From Paenibacillus_AB hodogayensis (GTDB taxonomy: Bacteria > Bacillota > Bacilli > Paenibacillales > NBRC-103111), in NCBI RefSeq assembly GCF_039536325.1, contig NZ_BAAAYO010000008.1, forward strand, positions 62,001 to 126,000: a stretch of DNA of 64,000 nt, given 5' to 3'. Below are positions 50,119-59,285 of this stretch, piece after piece. The notes below the pieces were generated by a model. It searched no databases. It was given only the letters and a program-made list of their open reading frames with translations, and was not told where the DNA came from. A program made the position numbers and the translations under genes. The number at the start of each line of letters is the position of its first letter. The stretch's first letter is position 1.

Positions 50119-50748
50119 ATGAATATCGATATCGGAAGCGGCAACTGCAAGCATCCGGGCTTTTTCGGCATCGACCGCAAGCCGTCCTCCGAGACAGATT
50201 TGGTCTGGAATCTGAACGACCCGCTTCCGCTGCCGGACGATTCGGTCGAATTCGTTATGGCCAGCCGCTGCCTGCCCTACGTCAACGACCTGTTCGCGGT
50301 CATGAAAGAGCTGCACCGCGTCTGCGTCCATAAGGCGGTCGTCTGCGTGCTGGCCCCGTATGCCCACAGCTTCGTGCACATGTCGAACCCGCTTTTCAAG
50401 CAAAAATTCGACGAGCATACGCCACGCTACTTGACCCCGCATTTTTTCCAGCCTTCCCACGGTCCGCTCTGTCCCGTAAACGCCCAATACCCCGAAGAGC
50501 CGCCGGCGTTCGATTTCCGCTTGCTGCGCATGGAGCTGTTCTACGACCCCGCCTACGCTCCGCCGCTCTACGAACGGGAGGAGCTGGAGGTTCTGCGACG
50601 CGTACAGCCCAATGTCGTGCGGGAGATTATGTACCATTTCGTTGCCGTCAAGGAGCCGGTCGGTTTTGAGGAACTGGAGCGGATGAGCCGTCAGCGATAT
50701 CCGGAGCCCGCCGCCGTCGTCGGGTTGCGCAAGGCATTAGCCGATTAG
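50119..50748 (+). CDS. Class I SAM-dependent methyltransferase-like protein
   Basis: The 209-residue protein has the Rossmann-type order of class I methyltransferases: 'NIDIGSGNCKHPGFFGIDRK' (motif I with the acidic end of strand 2), 'LPLPDDSVEFVMASRCLPYV' (motif IV region) and 'MKELHRVCVHKAVVCVLAPY'. The hydrophobic glycine loop is shorter than usual, so SAM binding is likely but not certain. No substrate can be proposed. The ATG at 50119 has GGAGGAGG 9 bases upstream; an ATG at 50098 lies before this box. The next gene is the DUF11 giant. Confidence 0.7.
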   Translation: MNIDIGSGNCKHPGFFGIDRKPSSETDLVWNLNDPLPLPDDSVEFVMASRCLPYVNDLFAVMKELHRVCVHKAVVCVLAPYAHSFVHMSNPLFKQKFDEHTPRYLTPHFFQPSHGPLCPVNAQYPEEPPAFDFRLLRMELFYDPAYAPPLYEREELEVLRRVQPNVVREIMYHFVAVKEPVGFEELERMSRQRYPEPAAVVGLRKALAD

Positions 50749-50867
50749 TTTCTCCGCAGCCATTTTTTTCGCAGCAAGACAAACAATATTTTGTCAAAGC
50801 TTCGTATACTGGGTAATGGCAAATTTTACCCGAACGCGACGTTTCGGCTGCCGCATTTTCCAACAAG

Positions 50868-53800
50868 GTGGTGAGACGAATTCCTCTCATCGTTCGTGCT
50901 ACGTTCAATGCAACCGGAGCCGTCACGTTCACCGGCAATACCTTGGGCTTAAGCCGCTCGGACACGGCCGGGGTGCCGGGAACCCAGGACAGCATCGGCG
51001 CGTTTGTCACGACCAATACGGCTTCCGCATACGGAACTTACCCCAGTGGTACGACCAGCTTGTACACCTCCAACAGCTCCTCCGCGATCTTAAACCTGCC
51101 CGTGGGCAGCACAGTGCTGTATGCCGAGCTGATCTGGGGCGGCACCTATATAAACGGTACCGTCAATTTGAGCGCCGCCATTAACAATCCGGTCGCCTTC
51201 ACGACGCCGGCCGGGAGCTCAAGCGTAACGCCCGATTCCGCTACGGCCAACCAGGTCGACCTGGGTAACGGCGCCTCCGCCTACGTGCGCTCGGCCAACG
51301 TAACCTCGCTCGTTCAGGCCGGCATGGGGGGCACGTATACGGCCGCGGGCGTGGTGGGCACGATCGTCATTCCCGGCGATTCGACAGCCAACCATGCAGG
51401 CTGGACGTTGGGCGTCATCTACCAAAACCCAGCGCTGCCGTTCCGCAACATGTCGATCCGCGCCGGGGCGGTTTTGGTACAGGCGACCTCATCCGCCGTC
51501 AATACGACGCTGACCGGCTTCGCCACGCCGATATCCGGCACGCTAGGCGGCCGGGCGCTGTTCAGCGCCCAGGAAGGCGACGCGAACCGGACGGGGGATC
51601 AGGCGCTGTTCGGACCGACTGCCTCGTCCCTGGTCGCTTTGTCCGGACCGAACAACTTCGCTAACAACTTTTTTGCCTCGCAGATCAATAACGACGCCGG
51701 ACAGCTCGATACGACCGGAACGTTCGGCAACCGCAACCAGACGAACGGAGCGCCAGGCACGAACATCATCGGAGGCCGGCAGGGCTGGGACATCACGAAT
51801 GTCGATATTTCCGCCAGATTGACGAACAACCAATCGTCGGCCGTACTCAGTCTGACCACCTCGGGAGACGCCTACGTCGTGAACGGCAATGCGATTCAGG
51901 TCGATATTAACGCTCCGAAAATCAGTGTGGTCAAAAGCGCCAACGCAAGCGGAGTCGTGCTCGGCGATACGATCACCTACACCGTGACCGTCAGCAACAG
52001 CGGCACCGCCAATGCGGCCAGCATCGTCGTGTCCGACGCGCTGCCGACCGGTCTGACCTTTGTCTCCGGAAGCGTCGCCGTAGCCGGCGCAGCCAAGCCG
52101 ACCTTCGACATTACCGCAGGAGCCTCGCTAGGCTCGCTCAATCTGGGAAGCTCCATCACGCTTACATATCGCGCAACGGTTACCTCCGTCCCTTCGCCGC
52201 AGCAGGTCACCAATGTGGCCAACGCCGCCTTCACGTTCCAAAGCGTGGCGGGAGGCAGCATCATTTCCGGCGTCATTCCTTCGAACGGCGTCACGCTTCC
52301 GGTGTACGCTCCATTGCTCAGCATTGTCAAAAGCGCCAGCACGGCTAACGCCACCGTCGGCAATCTGGTGACGTACACGCTGCTCGTCGGCAACTCCGGC
52401 AATATCGCGGCTCTGACGACGATAACGGACAACATTCCGACCGGCAGTTCATTTGTTACGGGCAGCTTTCGGGTGAACGGAGTCGTCGTCGCGAATGCGA
52501 ATCCCGCTGCCGGAGTTCCCATCGGCTCGGTCGCTGCCGGCGCCACCTCTACGGTGACGTTCCAGGTTCGCGTCGATACGTTGCCCTCTCCGCCGCAACT
52601 CGTCGATCAGGCGTCGGCCGCCTATACGTTCCAGCCGCCGGACGGCCGCACCGTATCGGGCTCCGCCGTCTCCAACACAGTCAGGCTGCCGGTCAGCCTG
52701 CCCGCCATCACCGTTGTGAAAAGCGCATCGTTGGCCGAAGCCGCCGTCGGGGAAACGCTCACGTACACGGCCGTCGTCACCAACAACGGCACAGAAGCGG
52801 TCAGCAGCGTCGTCTTGTCCGACACGCTGCCTTCCGGGGCTGCATTCGTCAGCGGCTCCGTGACGGTGGCAGGGCAATCCCGGCCGACCGCTATCCCCGG
52901 CAGCGGGATTTCGATCGGCACGATTGCCGCAGGCAGCTCCGTATCGGTTGCGTTTCAGGCCCTGATCGGTTCCTTGCCATCGTCGCCACAGCTGATCAAT
53001 CAGGCATCGGTATCGTACAGCTCCGGCACGTTTACCGGCGTTTCGTTATCCAATACGGTGTCGACCAGCGTGTATCAGGCGGTTATCGAAATCGTCAAAA
53101 GCGCGGACCGGACCAGTGCGACGGTCGGCAGCACGATTACCTATACCCTTGTTGTCCGCAGCACTGGCAACATCGCCGCGCAGCCGGCCATTACGGACAA
53201 TATCCCTGCCGGATCGTCCTTCGTGCCCGGCAGCGTCACCGTCAACGGAGCCGTCCAGCCCGCAGCATCGCCGGTGACGGGCATACCGCTCGGCTCCTTG
53301 GCCCCCGGCGCGAGCGCGACGGTGACATTTCAGACGGTGCTGAACTCCCTCCCGTCGCCGCCGTTTCTGTTGGATCAAGGGACGGCGGCTTATACGTATC
53401 AGCTTCCCGGAGGTCGCGCGTTAAGCGGCTCCAGTCAGTCCAATACGCTGTCGATTCCGGCTTCCTCTCCGAATGTCTCCTTGATCAAAGGCGCAGATCG
53501 GACAGCCGCGACCGTCAACGATATCGTAACCTACACGCTCGTGGCTACAAATAACGGCGTCGATCCGGTTACGAGCGTCAACGTGGCCGATCCCATCCCG
53601 TCCGGAGCCTCGTTCGTAACCGGAAGCGTTACGATCAGGGGGGCGCCCGTTCCTTCGGCTACCCCCGATGCGGGCATTCCGGTCGGCACGATCGGCCCGC
53701 AAGCTTCGGTGACGATACAGTTCCAGATTCGGGTTACCGCGTTGCCGGCATCGGCTCAGCTTAGCAACCGAGCCAGCGCCGCTTATCAATCCGGCACTTT

Positions 53801-56800
53801 CAACGGCTCTGCTTTATCCAATACGGTCGTCACCCCGGTCTATGTGCCGGCCGTCTCGCTCGTCAAAAGCGCCAGCGTGGCGAACGCCACCGTCGGAGAC
53901 ACGTTCAACTATACGATCATCGTAACGAACTCCGGCAATATCGACGCCGATGTCACCGTCACCGACCCGATTCCGCCGGGAGCATCCTTTAATGCCAACA
54001 GCGTCCTTATAGGCGGAACTCCGACTCCCGGCGTCAGTCCGTCGACAGGCATTCCGGTCGGCACTGTGTCGCCCGGCGCGTCCGTTGCCGTCAGCTTCGT
54101 CGTGACGATCAACACGCTGCCGGCGTCCCAACGGCTGGTTAATGCCGCAACCGCCTCGTACGGCTACCGGCTGCCGGACGGACGTACCTTTACCGGCACC
54201 GCAGCCTCCGACGCCGTTACCGTTAACGTCTCGGCGCCCAACGTCAGCGTCGTCAAGACAGCCAGCCCCGCATCGGCGGTAACCGGCGATACGGTAACCT
54301 ATACCGTAACCGTAAAGAACAACGGCATCGGAAACGTCAATAACGTTGTCGTCAGTGACATTTTGTCGAGCAATGTGTCCTTCATAACCGGAAGCGTGCA
54401 GGTGAACGGCTCTTCCAGGCCGAACTCCGATCCGTCCGCCGGCATCCCAATCGGTACCCTGCCCCCGGGGGGCATGGCTGCCGTGACATTCGAGGTGAGC
54501 GTTACGATGCCGATTCCTTCATCAATCACGAACCAATCAACCGTCAGCTTTACGTCCGGTACGTTCTCCAGCTCTTCGTCCTCCAATACGACGACGACGC
54601 CGGTCATTCAGCCGCAGATCAATCTGGTCAAAAGCGCCTCTACCAGCAACGCCACGCTCGGGGACGCCATCATCTACACCGTCGTCGTCAGCAACACCGG
54701 CAATCTGGCCGGGGACGTCACGCTGTTCGACACGATTCCCGCAGGCACACTATTTTCGCCGAACAGCGTCAATGTAGGCGGCTCTCCCCTTGCGGGCGCA
54801 TCGCCGACAACCGGTATCCATGTCGGCCCGGTCGCACCCGGTGCCAGCGTAACGGTCACTTTCGAGGTCGTCGTCGTGTCGCTGCCTTCGCCGCCCCAGC
54901 TCAGCAATCAGGCATCGGCCACCTATACGTTTACGCCGCCGGACGGACGGCCGCTCTCCGGCACAGCCGTGTCCAATACCGTGACCTTCCCCGTGTCGGC
55001 TCCGAATGTATCGGTCAGTAAATCCACTCTTTCCACCGCCGTATCGGTGGGAGACACCGTTACGTATTCGACAGTCATCGGCAATGCCGGTATCGAGCCC
55101 ATCAACAATGTATTGTTCATCGACCCCGTGCCGCAAGGAGCGTCGTTCGTCCCGGGCACGGTGACCATTAACGGCATTGCGGCACCATCCGCTGTGCCCG
55201 CATCCGGGATCGCGATCGGCACCATTGCTCCCTCCGGCACAGTGACCGTCGCGTTCAATGTGGCCGTCAATTCTGTTCCCGCTTCGGCCATTCTGAACAA
55301 CCAGGCATCCGTCAGCTTCACGTCAGGCGCCTTCTCCGGCACCACGTATTCCAATGCGGTGCAAACGCCCGTCTATCAGCCTTCGCTTGCCGTAGCCAAG
55401 ACTGCCAGCTCCGGCAACGCAACCGTCGGCGACACGATCAGCTACACGCTGACCATAACGAATTCGGGCAACTATCCGGCCGATGCGACGTTGACCGACC
55501 CTCTGCCGGGCGGAACGGTGCTGGTTCCGAACAGCGTCATGGTGAACAACTTCCCGCAACCCGGAGCTGATCCTTCGACAGGCATACATGTCGGAACGAT
55601 CGGGGCTGGAGCTTCGGCTACGGTGATGTTCTCGGTCGTCATCAACACGGTGCCGACGCCTCAGCAGTTGAGCAACCAAGGTACGGCTGCCTATACGTTC
55701 ACGCTGCCGGACGGACGCACAAAAACCGGTTCCGCCGCTTCCAATACGGTCGTCATCCCGGTATCCGCGCCGAATGTCAACGTGGTCAAAAGCTCGCCGT
55801 CCACTGCAGCGACGGTAGGCGATACGATTACTTATACGACCGCCGTTACCAATAGCGGTATCGAGAGTATCAATAACGTCGTCTTCAACGATGCACTGCC
55901 TGCCGGCGTCACTTTCGTGGCAGGATCGGTTTCAGTCGACGGGACGCTGCGGCCTACGGCCAACCCGGCCAGCGGGGTATCGCTCGGCTCGATCTCCCCC
56001 GGATCCACAGTTAATGTATCGTTCAACGTGAGGGTAACGACCTTCCCTCCGGCTCCAAGCATTCTCAACAACCAGTCGACTGTAAGCTTCACGTCCGGCA
56101 GTTTCTCCGGCGTCGCTATTTCCAATATGGTGGCCATCCCTGTCTACCAGCCGATACTGTCAGCCGTCAAAAGCTCCAATGCGGCCAACGCCACCGTCGG
56201 GGATACGATCGTCTACACCGTCGTCCTGACCAACAGCGGCAATTACGGGGCCAACGTCACGTTGACGGATACAATTCCGGACGGCACGACGCTGGTGCCA
56301 AACAGCGTGCTGATCAACGGCTTCCCGGCGGCAGGCGCCGATCCCGCTACGGGGATCCCGATAGGCACCGTCACCGGTACGACGACGGTGGCATTCTCGG
56401 TCGTCATCAATACGCTTCCTGCGAATCAGCAGATCGTCAATCAGGCGTCGGCCGCCTATACGTTCACGCTGCCCGACGGACGTACGCTCAATGGCTCCGT
56501 AGTGTCCAATATCGTAACGATCCCCGTCTCCTCGCCGAACATTGCGGTGATCAAATCGACCGCGACGCAAGTCGTCGCCGTCGGAGAAACGGTGACTTAT
56601 AGTATTAATATAACGAATAACGGCTTGACGACCCTTACGAACGTACTGTTCAGCGACCCGATTCCGGACGGCTCGACATTCAATGCCGGAAGCGTGACGG
56701 TTGGCGTCGTGCCAAGACCGTCGGCGAACCCGGCTAACGGAATTCCGATCGGCACGCTCGCTCCGGGAGAATCGGTTACAGTGACATTCAGCGTTACCGT

Positions 56801-57587
56801 CACTTCGCTGCCAAGCACTGGCCAACTAAGCAACCGTTCCCAGGTCAGCTTCACGTCGGGCGCCTTCTCGAGCGCATCCTTCTCCAACACCCTCGTGACA
56901 CCGGTCTACCAGCCGATTATCGGTGTCGTTAAAAGCGCCAATACGGCCAATGCGACAGTCGGAGATACGATCATATATGCGCTTAATGTGACTAATACCG
57001 GCAACTGGGCGGCCGACGTCATCCTGTTCGACAACATTCCGACCGGCGCCGTCTTCGTGCCGAACAGCGTTATCGTCAACGGCACGCCTCAGCCCGGCAC
57101 CGACCCGGCGAGCGGCATCGATATCGGGATCGTACAGCCGGGAATTACGGTCAACGTCAAGGTGACGCTGCAGGTGACGGTCGATGCGCTGCCGTCGCCG
57201 CAGCAGCTCGTCAATCAGGCGACCGCCAACTTTACGTACACGTTGTCCGACGGCTTCGTCCGCTCCGGCAGCGTACAATCCAATTCGTTGGTCATTCCGG
57301 TGTCCGCTCCGAACGTTTCGGTCGTAAAGAGCACCAATGCGGTGGATGCGGTCGTAGGCGATATCATCACGTATACGATCGTGGTGACGAATAGCGGCAT
57401 CGAAACGGTCAATAGCGTCGTGCTCGTCGATCCCGTTCCGGCAGGCACCCGTTTTGTCGCGGGAAGCGTAACGGTCGACGGCTCGTCGAGGCCGTCTGCC
57501 AATCCGAACAACGGCATTCCGATCGGCTCGATTGCAGCGGGCGGCTTCTCGTCCGTAACGTTCCAGGTCCAGGTCGTTGCGATATGA
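50868..57587 (+). CDS. Giant DUF11 repeat surface protein, N-terminal part (frame interrupted at 57585)
   Basis: The 2239-residue protein has an N-terminal domain (1-345, 'TFTGNTLGLSRSDTAGVPGT', no signal peptide) and then 15 DUF11 beta-sandwich repeats of about 125-131 residues. Two kinds alternate: one ending 'YTF..PDGR..SG..SNTV..PVSAPN', the other 'SFTSG.FSG..SNT...PVYQP'. Similar giants in Bacillus/Paenibacillus are thought to be spore- or cell-surface fibres. Repeat 15 is cut off after 'VTFQVQVVAI' and its second half lies in another frame in the next gene, so this is one gene split by a frameshift. Starts GTG 50868 or 50871 are weak; an ATT at 50880 after AAGGTGGTGAG would give an MPLIVR start. 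Confidence 0.8.
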   Translation: MVRRIPLIVRATFNATGAVTFTGNTLGLSRSDTAGVPGTQDSIGAFVTTNTASAYGTYPSGTTSLYTSNSSSAILNLPVGSTVLYAELIWGGTYINGTVNLSAAINNPVAFTTPAGSSSVTPDSATANQVDLGNGASAYVRSANVTSLVQAGMGGTYTAAGVVGTIVIPGDSTANHAGWTLGVIYQNPALPFRNMSIRAGAVLVQATSSAVNTTLTGFATPISGTLGGRALFSAQEGDANRTGDQALFGPTASSLVALSGPNNFANNFFASQINNDAGQLDTTGTFGNRNQTNGAPGTNIIGGRQGWDITNVDISARLTNNQSSAVLSLTTSGDAYVVNGNAIQVDINAPKISVVKSANASGVVLGDTITYTVTVSNSGTANAASIVVSDALPTGLTFVSGSVAVAGAAKPTFDITAGASLGSLNLGSSITLTYRATVTSVPSPQQVTNVANAAFTFQSVAGGSIISGVIPSNGVTLPVYAPLLSIVKSASTANATVGNLVTYTLLVGNSGNIAALTTITDNIPTGSSFVTGSFRVNGVVVANANPAAGVPIGSVAAGATSTVTFQVRVDTLPSPPQLVDQASAAYTFQPPDGRTVSGSAVSNTVRLPVSLPAITVVKSASLAEAAVGETLTYTAVVTNNGTEAVSSVVLSDTLPSGAAFVSGSVTVAGQSRPTAIPGSGISIGTIAAGSSVSVAFQALIGSLPSSPQLINQASVSYSSGTFTGVSLSNTVSTSVYQAVIEIVKSADRTSATVGSTITYTLVVRSTGNIAAQPAITDNIPAGSSFVPGSVTVNGAVQPAASPVTGIPLGSLAPGASATVTFQTVLNSLPSPPFLLDQGTAAYTYQLPGGRALSGSSQSNTLSIPASSPNVSLIKGADRTAATVNDIVTYTLVATNNGVDPVTSVNVADPIPSGASFVTGSVTIRGAPVPSATPDAGIPVGTIGPQASVTIQFQIRVTALPASAQLSNRASAAYQSGTFNGSALSNTVVTPVYVPAVSLVKSASVANATVGDTFNYTIIVTNSGNIDADVTVTDPIPPGASFNANSVLIGGTPTPGVSPSTGIPVGTVSPGASVAVSFVVTINTLPASQRLVNAATASYGYRLPDGRTFTGTAASDAVTVNVSAPNVSVVKTASPASAVTGDTVTYTVTVKNNGIGNVNNVVVSDILSSNVSFITGSVQVNGSSRPNSDPSAGIPIGTLPPGGMAAVTFEVSVTMPIPSSITNQSTVSFTSGTFSSSSSSNTTTTPVIQPQINLVKSASTSNATLGDAIIYTVVVSNTGNLAGDVTLFDTIPAGTLFSPNSVNVGGSPLAGASPTTGIHVGPVAPGASVTVTFEVVVVSLPSPPQLSNQASATYTFTPPDGRPLSGTAVSNTVTFPVSAPNVSVSKSTLSTAVSVGDTVTYSTVIGNAGIEPINNVLFIDPVPQGASFVPGTVTINGIAAPSAVPASGIAIGTIAPSGTVTVAFNVAVNSVPASAILNNQASVSFTSGAFSGTTYSNAVQTPVYQPSLAVAKTASSGNATVGDTISYTLTITNSGNYPADATLTDPLPGGTVLVPNSVMVNNFPQPGADPSTGIHVGTIGAGASATVMFSVVINTVPTPQQLSNQGTAAYTFTLPDGRTKTGSAASNTVVIPVSAPNVNVVKSSPSTAATVGDTITYTTAVTNSGIESINNVVFNDALPAGVTFVAGSVSVDGTLRPTANPASGVSLGSISPGSTVNVSFNVRVTTFPPAPSILNNQSTVSFTSGSFSGVAISNMVAIPVYQPILSAVKSSNAANATVGDTIVYTVVLTNSGNYGANVTLTDTIPDGTTLVPNSVLINGFPAAGADPATGIPIGTVTGTTTVAFSVVINTLPANQQIVNQASAAYTFTLPDGRTLNGSVVSNIVTIPVSSPNIAVIKSTATQVVAVGETVTYSINITNNGLTTLTNVLFSDPIPDGSTFNAGSVTVGVVPRPSANPANGIPIGTLAPGESVTVTFSVTVTSLPSTGQLSNRSQVSFTSGAFSSASFSNTLVTPVYQPIIGVVKSANTANATVGDTIIYALNVTNTGNWAADVILFDNIPTGAVFVPNSVIVNGTPQPGTDPASGIDIGIVQPGITVNVKVTLQVTVDALPSPQQLVNQATANFTYTLSDGFVRSGSVQSNSLVIPVSAPNVSVVKSTNAVDAVVGDIITYTIVVTNSGIETVNSVVLVDPVPAGTRFVAGSVTVDGSSRPSANPNNGIPIGSIAAGGFSSVTFQVQVVAI

Positions 57588-59263
57588 CCCATGCTTCCCG
57601 TTCGGACCCGCTGCTGCGCAACCAGTCGCTCGTGACGTTCCAATTCGCCGGAACGGAACAGGTGGCTTACTCCAACACGGTGTCGACACCGCTCGTCGGT
57701 CCGAAGCTTTCGCTGTGCAAGAGCGCAGGGACGGAATGCGCCGCCCTGGGGCAGACGATCGGGTACCGTCTGGAATTGGAGAACACAGGAAATAAATCGG
57801 CCGAGGTCACCCTCTACGACATCCTTCCCGAAGGCGTATCGTTCATTGCCAACAGTCTGCTTCGCGACGGGGTTCCGCTACCCGGCGCGAAGCCCTCGGC
57901 AGGCGTGTCTATGGGACGGATAGAGGCCGGCTCCTCCGCCTGCATCCAATTTCAAGCGATTGTTACCGCTCTTCCACAGGACTTGAAGCTGGTCAATCAG
58001 GCTTATGGAGACTATACGTTCCATACCCAGGACGGCCGGAGCATATCGGGGTCGGTCCGCTCCAATGTCCTGATCTTGCGGGCGGAGGGGATAGCCGCTG
58101 CGGCCAGCCTGAAAGCAAGCACGACGCAAACGTTCGTCGGTGATGTCGTCCGTTACGAGACAACGGTCGTCAATCAAGGAAATGTGCCGTTCCGGGATAC
58201 GGTCGTTCTGGCTCCCGTCCCCGACGGGGGGTTGTTCGTGCCCGGCAGCGTCACCATCGGGGACATTCATGCGCCCGCGTCCGACCCTGTCGCCGGGATC
58301 ATCCTCGGAGCGCTGGCCCCCGGAGCGTCCGTCCGCGTCGCTTTCCGGGTACGCATCGAGAAGGTGCCTGCGGCAAACCCGCTTATTAGCCGGGCATACG
58401 TCAAGTATGTCGCCTACGGTCACCCCGGAGAGACGGAGACGAACACAGTGGCCGTTATGGTCGTGCAGGCGGCTGTTGCGGTGTCCAAAAGCGTCGACAA
58501 GCGGCTGGCGACACGGGGAGAGCCGCTGCGCTACGAGGTCACCGTGGACAACGAAAGCGCCTTCGCGATCGATGGGGTGCTCGTCGACAGCTTCCCGGAC
58601 AATGCTCTGTTCGTCTGGGACAGCGTCACCCTGAACGACGTTCCGCTCAAGGGCGTCCTTCCAGCGGACGGAATCAGGCTAGGCTCCGTAAAGGCGCACT
58701 CCCGCGCCGTGGCGGCCTTCCAGGCAACCGTGCCGATTTCCGCCTTCGACCGCTCCTCTCCCGTTGTCAACGAATCGAGCCTGAACTTCACGTTCAGACT
58801 CGGGGACGGCCGTCTCATTCAAGAGACGCTACCGTCCAACGCCGTCCGTACCGAGCTCGTTCTGCCGGTTTTCGACGTGCATGTGACGGTAATGCCGCCG
58901 GTTGTGGAAGCCGGTGATATGATGGAATACACCGTCAAATTGACGAATCGGGGCAACTGGCCAGCGGACGTGCTGCTGACCGGACTTACGGCGGACGGAG
59001 CTTTTTTGATGAAAGATACGCTGCGCGTGAATGGTGGCGATGCCGGATCGCGATTGACCGCCGAAGGGCTGCCGCTCGGAGCGGTTGCTCCCCGGCAGTC
59101 AGTGCGGATCGACTACGCCGCTGCGACAAGCCCGCTATGGGAATTGCCGACGATTGGGGGATACGTGGGGGCTCGCTATCGGTTTGAAGTAGAAGGACGC
59201 TTTCATGACGATGAGGTTCGCTCCAACGGCTATACCGTGGCGATCGAAGATCCTTACGAATAA
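57584..59263 (+). CDS. DUF11 repeat protein, C-terminal part (continuation of the preceding gene)
   Basis: The 559-residue frame begins with ATG overlapping the stop of the preceding gene (ATGA). It carries the second half of DUF11 repeat 15 ('LLRNQSLVTFQFAGTEQVAY', then 'SNTVSTPLVGP', matching the second repeat kind as the alternation predicts) and four more, increasingly divergent repeats ('LSLCKSAGTECAALGQTIGY', 'VAVSKSVDKRLATRGEPLRY' and others). It has no signal peptide or own ribosome binding site of quality. It ends 22 bases from the convergent gene at 59286. A shift of one base joins the two frames into a protein of about 2800 residues. Confidence 0.75.
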   Translation: MTHASRSDPLLRNQSLVTFQFAGTEQVAYSNTVSTPLVGPKLSLCKSAGTECAALGQTIGYRLELENTGNKSAEVTLYDILPEGVSFIANSLLRDGVPLPGAKPSAGVSMGRIEAGSSACIQFQAIVTALPQDLKLVNQAYGDYTFHTQDGRSISGSVRSNVLILRAEGIAAAASLKASTTQTFVGDVVRYETTVVNQGNVPFRDTVVLAPVPDGGLFVPGSVTIGDIHAPASDPVAGIILGALAPGASVRVAFRVRIEKVPAANPLISRAYVKYVAYGHPGETETNTVAVMVVQAAVAVSKSVDKRLATRGEPLRYEVTVDNESAFAIDGVLVDSFPDNALFVWDSVTLNDVPLKGVLPADGIRLGSVKAHSRAVAAFQATVPISAFDRSSPVVNESSLNFTFRLGDGRLIQETLPSNAVRTELVLPVFDVHVTVMPPVVEAGDMMEYTVKLTNRGNWPADVLLTGLTADGAFLMKDTLRVNGGDAGSRLTAEGLPLGAVAPRQSVRIDYAAATSPLWELPTIGGYVGARYRFEVEGRFHDDEVRSNGYTVAIEDPYE

Positions 59264-59285
59264 CGGTCATGGTGCTCTGACTTCG

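Noticed and set aside
51219..57689. Many long minus-strand frames across the DUF11 gene
   Set aside because: They recur with the same period as the sense repeats and give Arg/Gly/Asp-rich or Thr/Leu-rich translations; they are shadows of a repetitive coding sequence.
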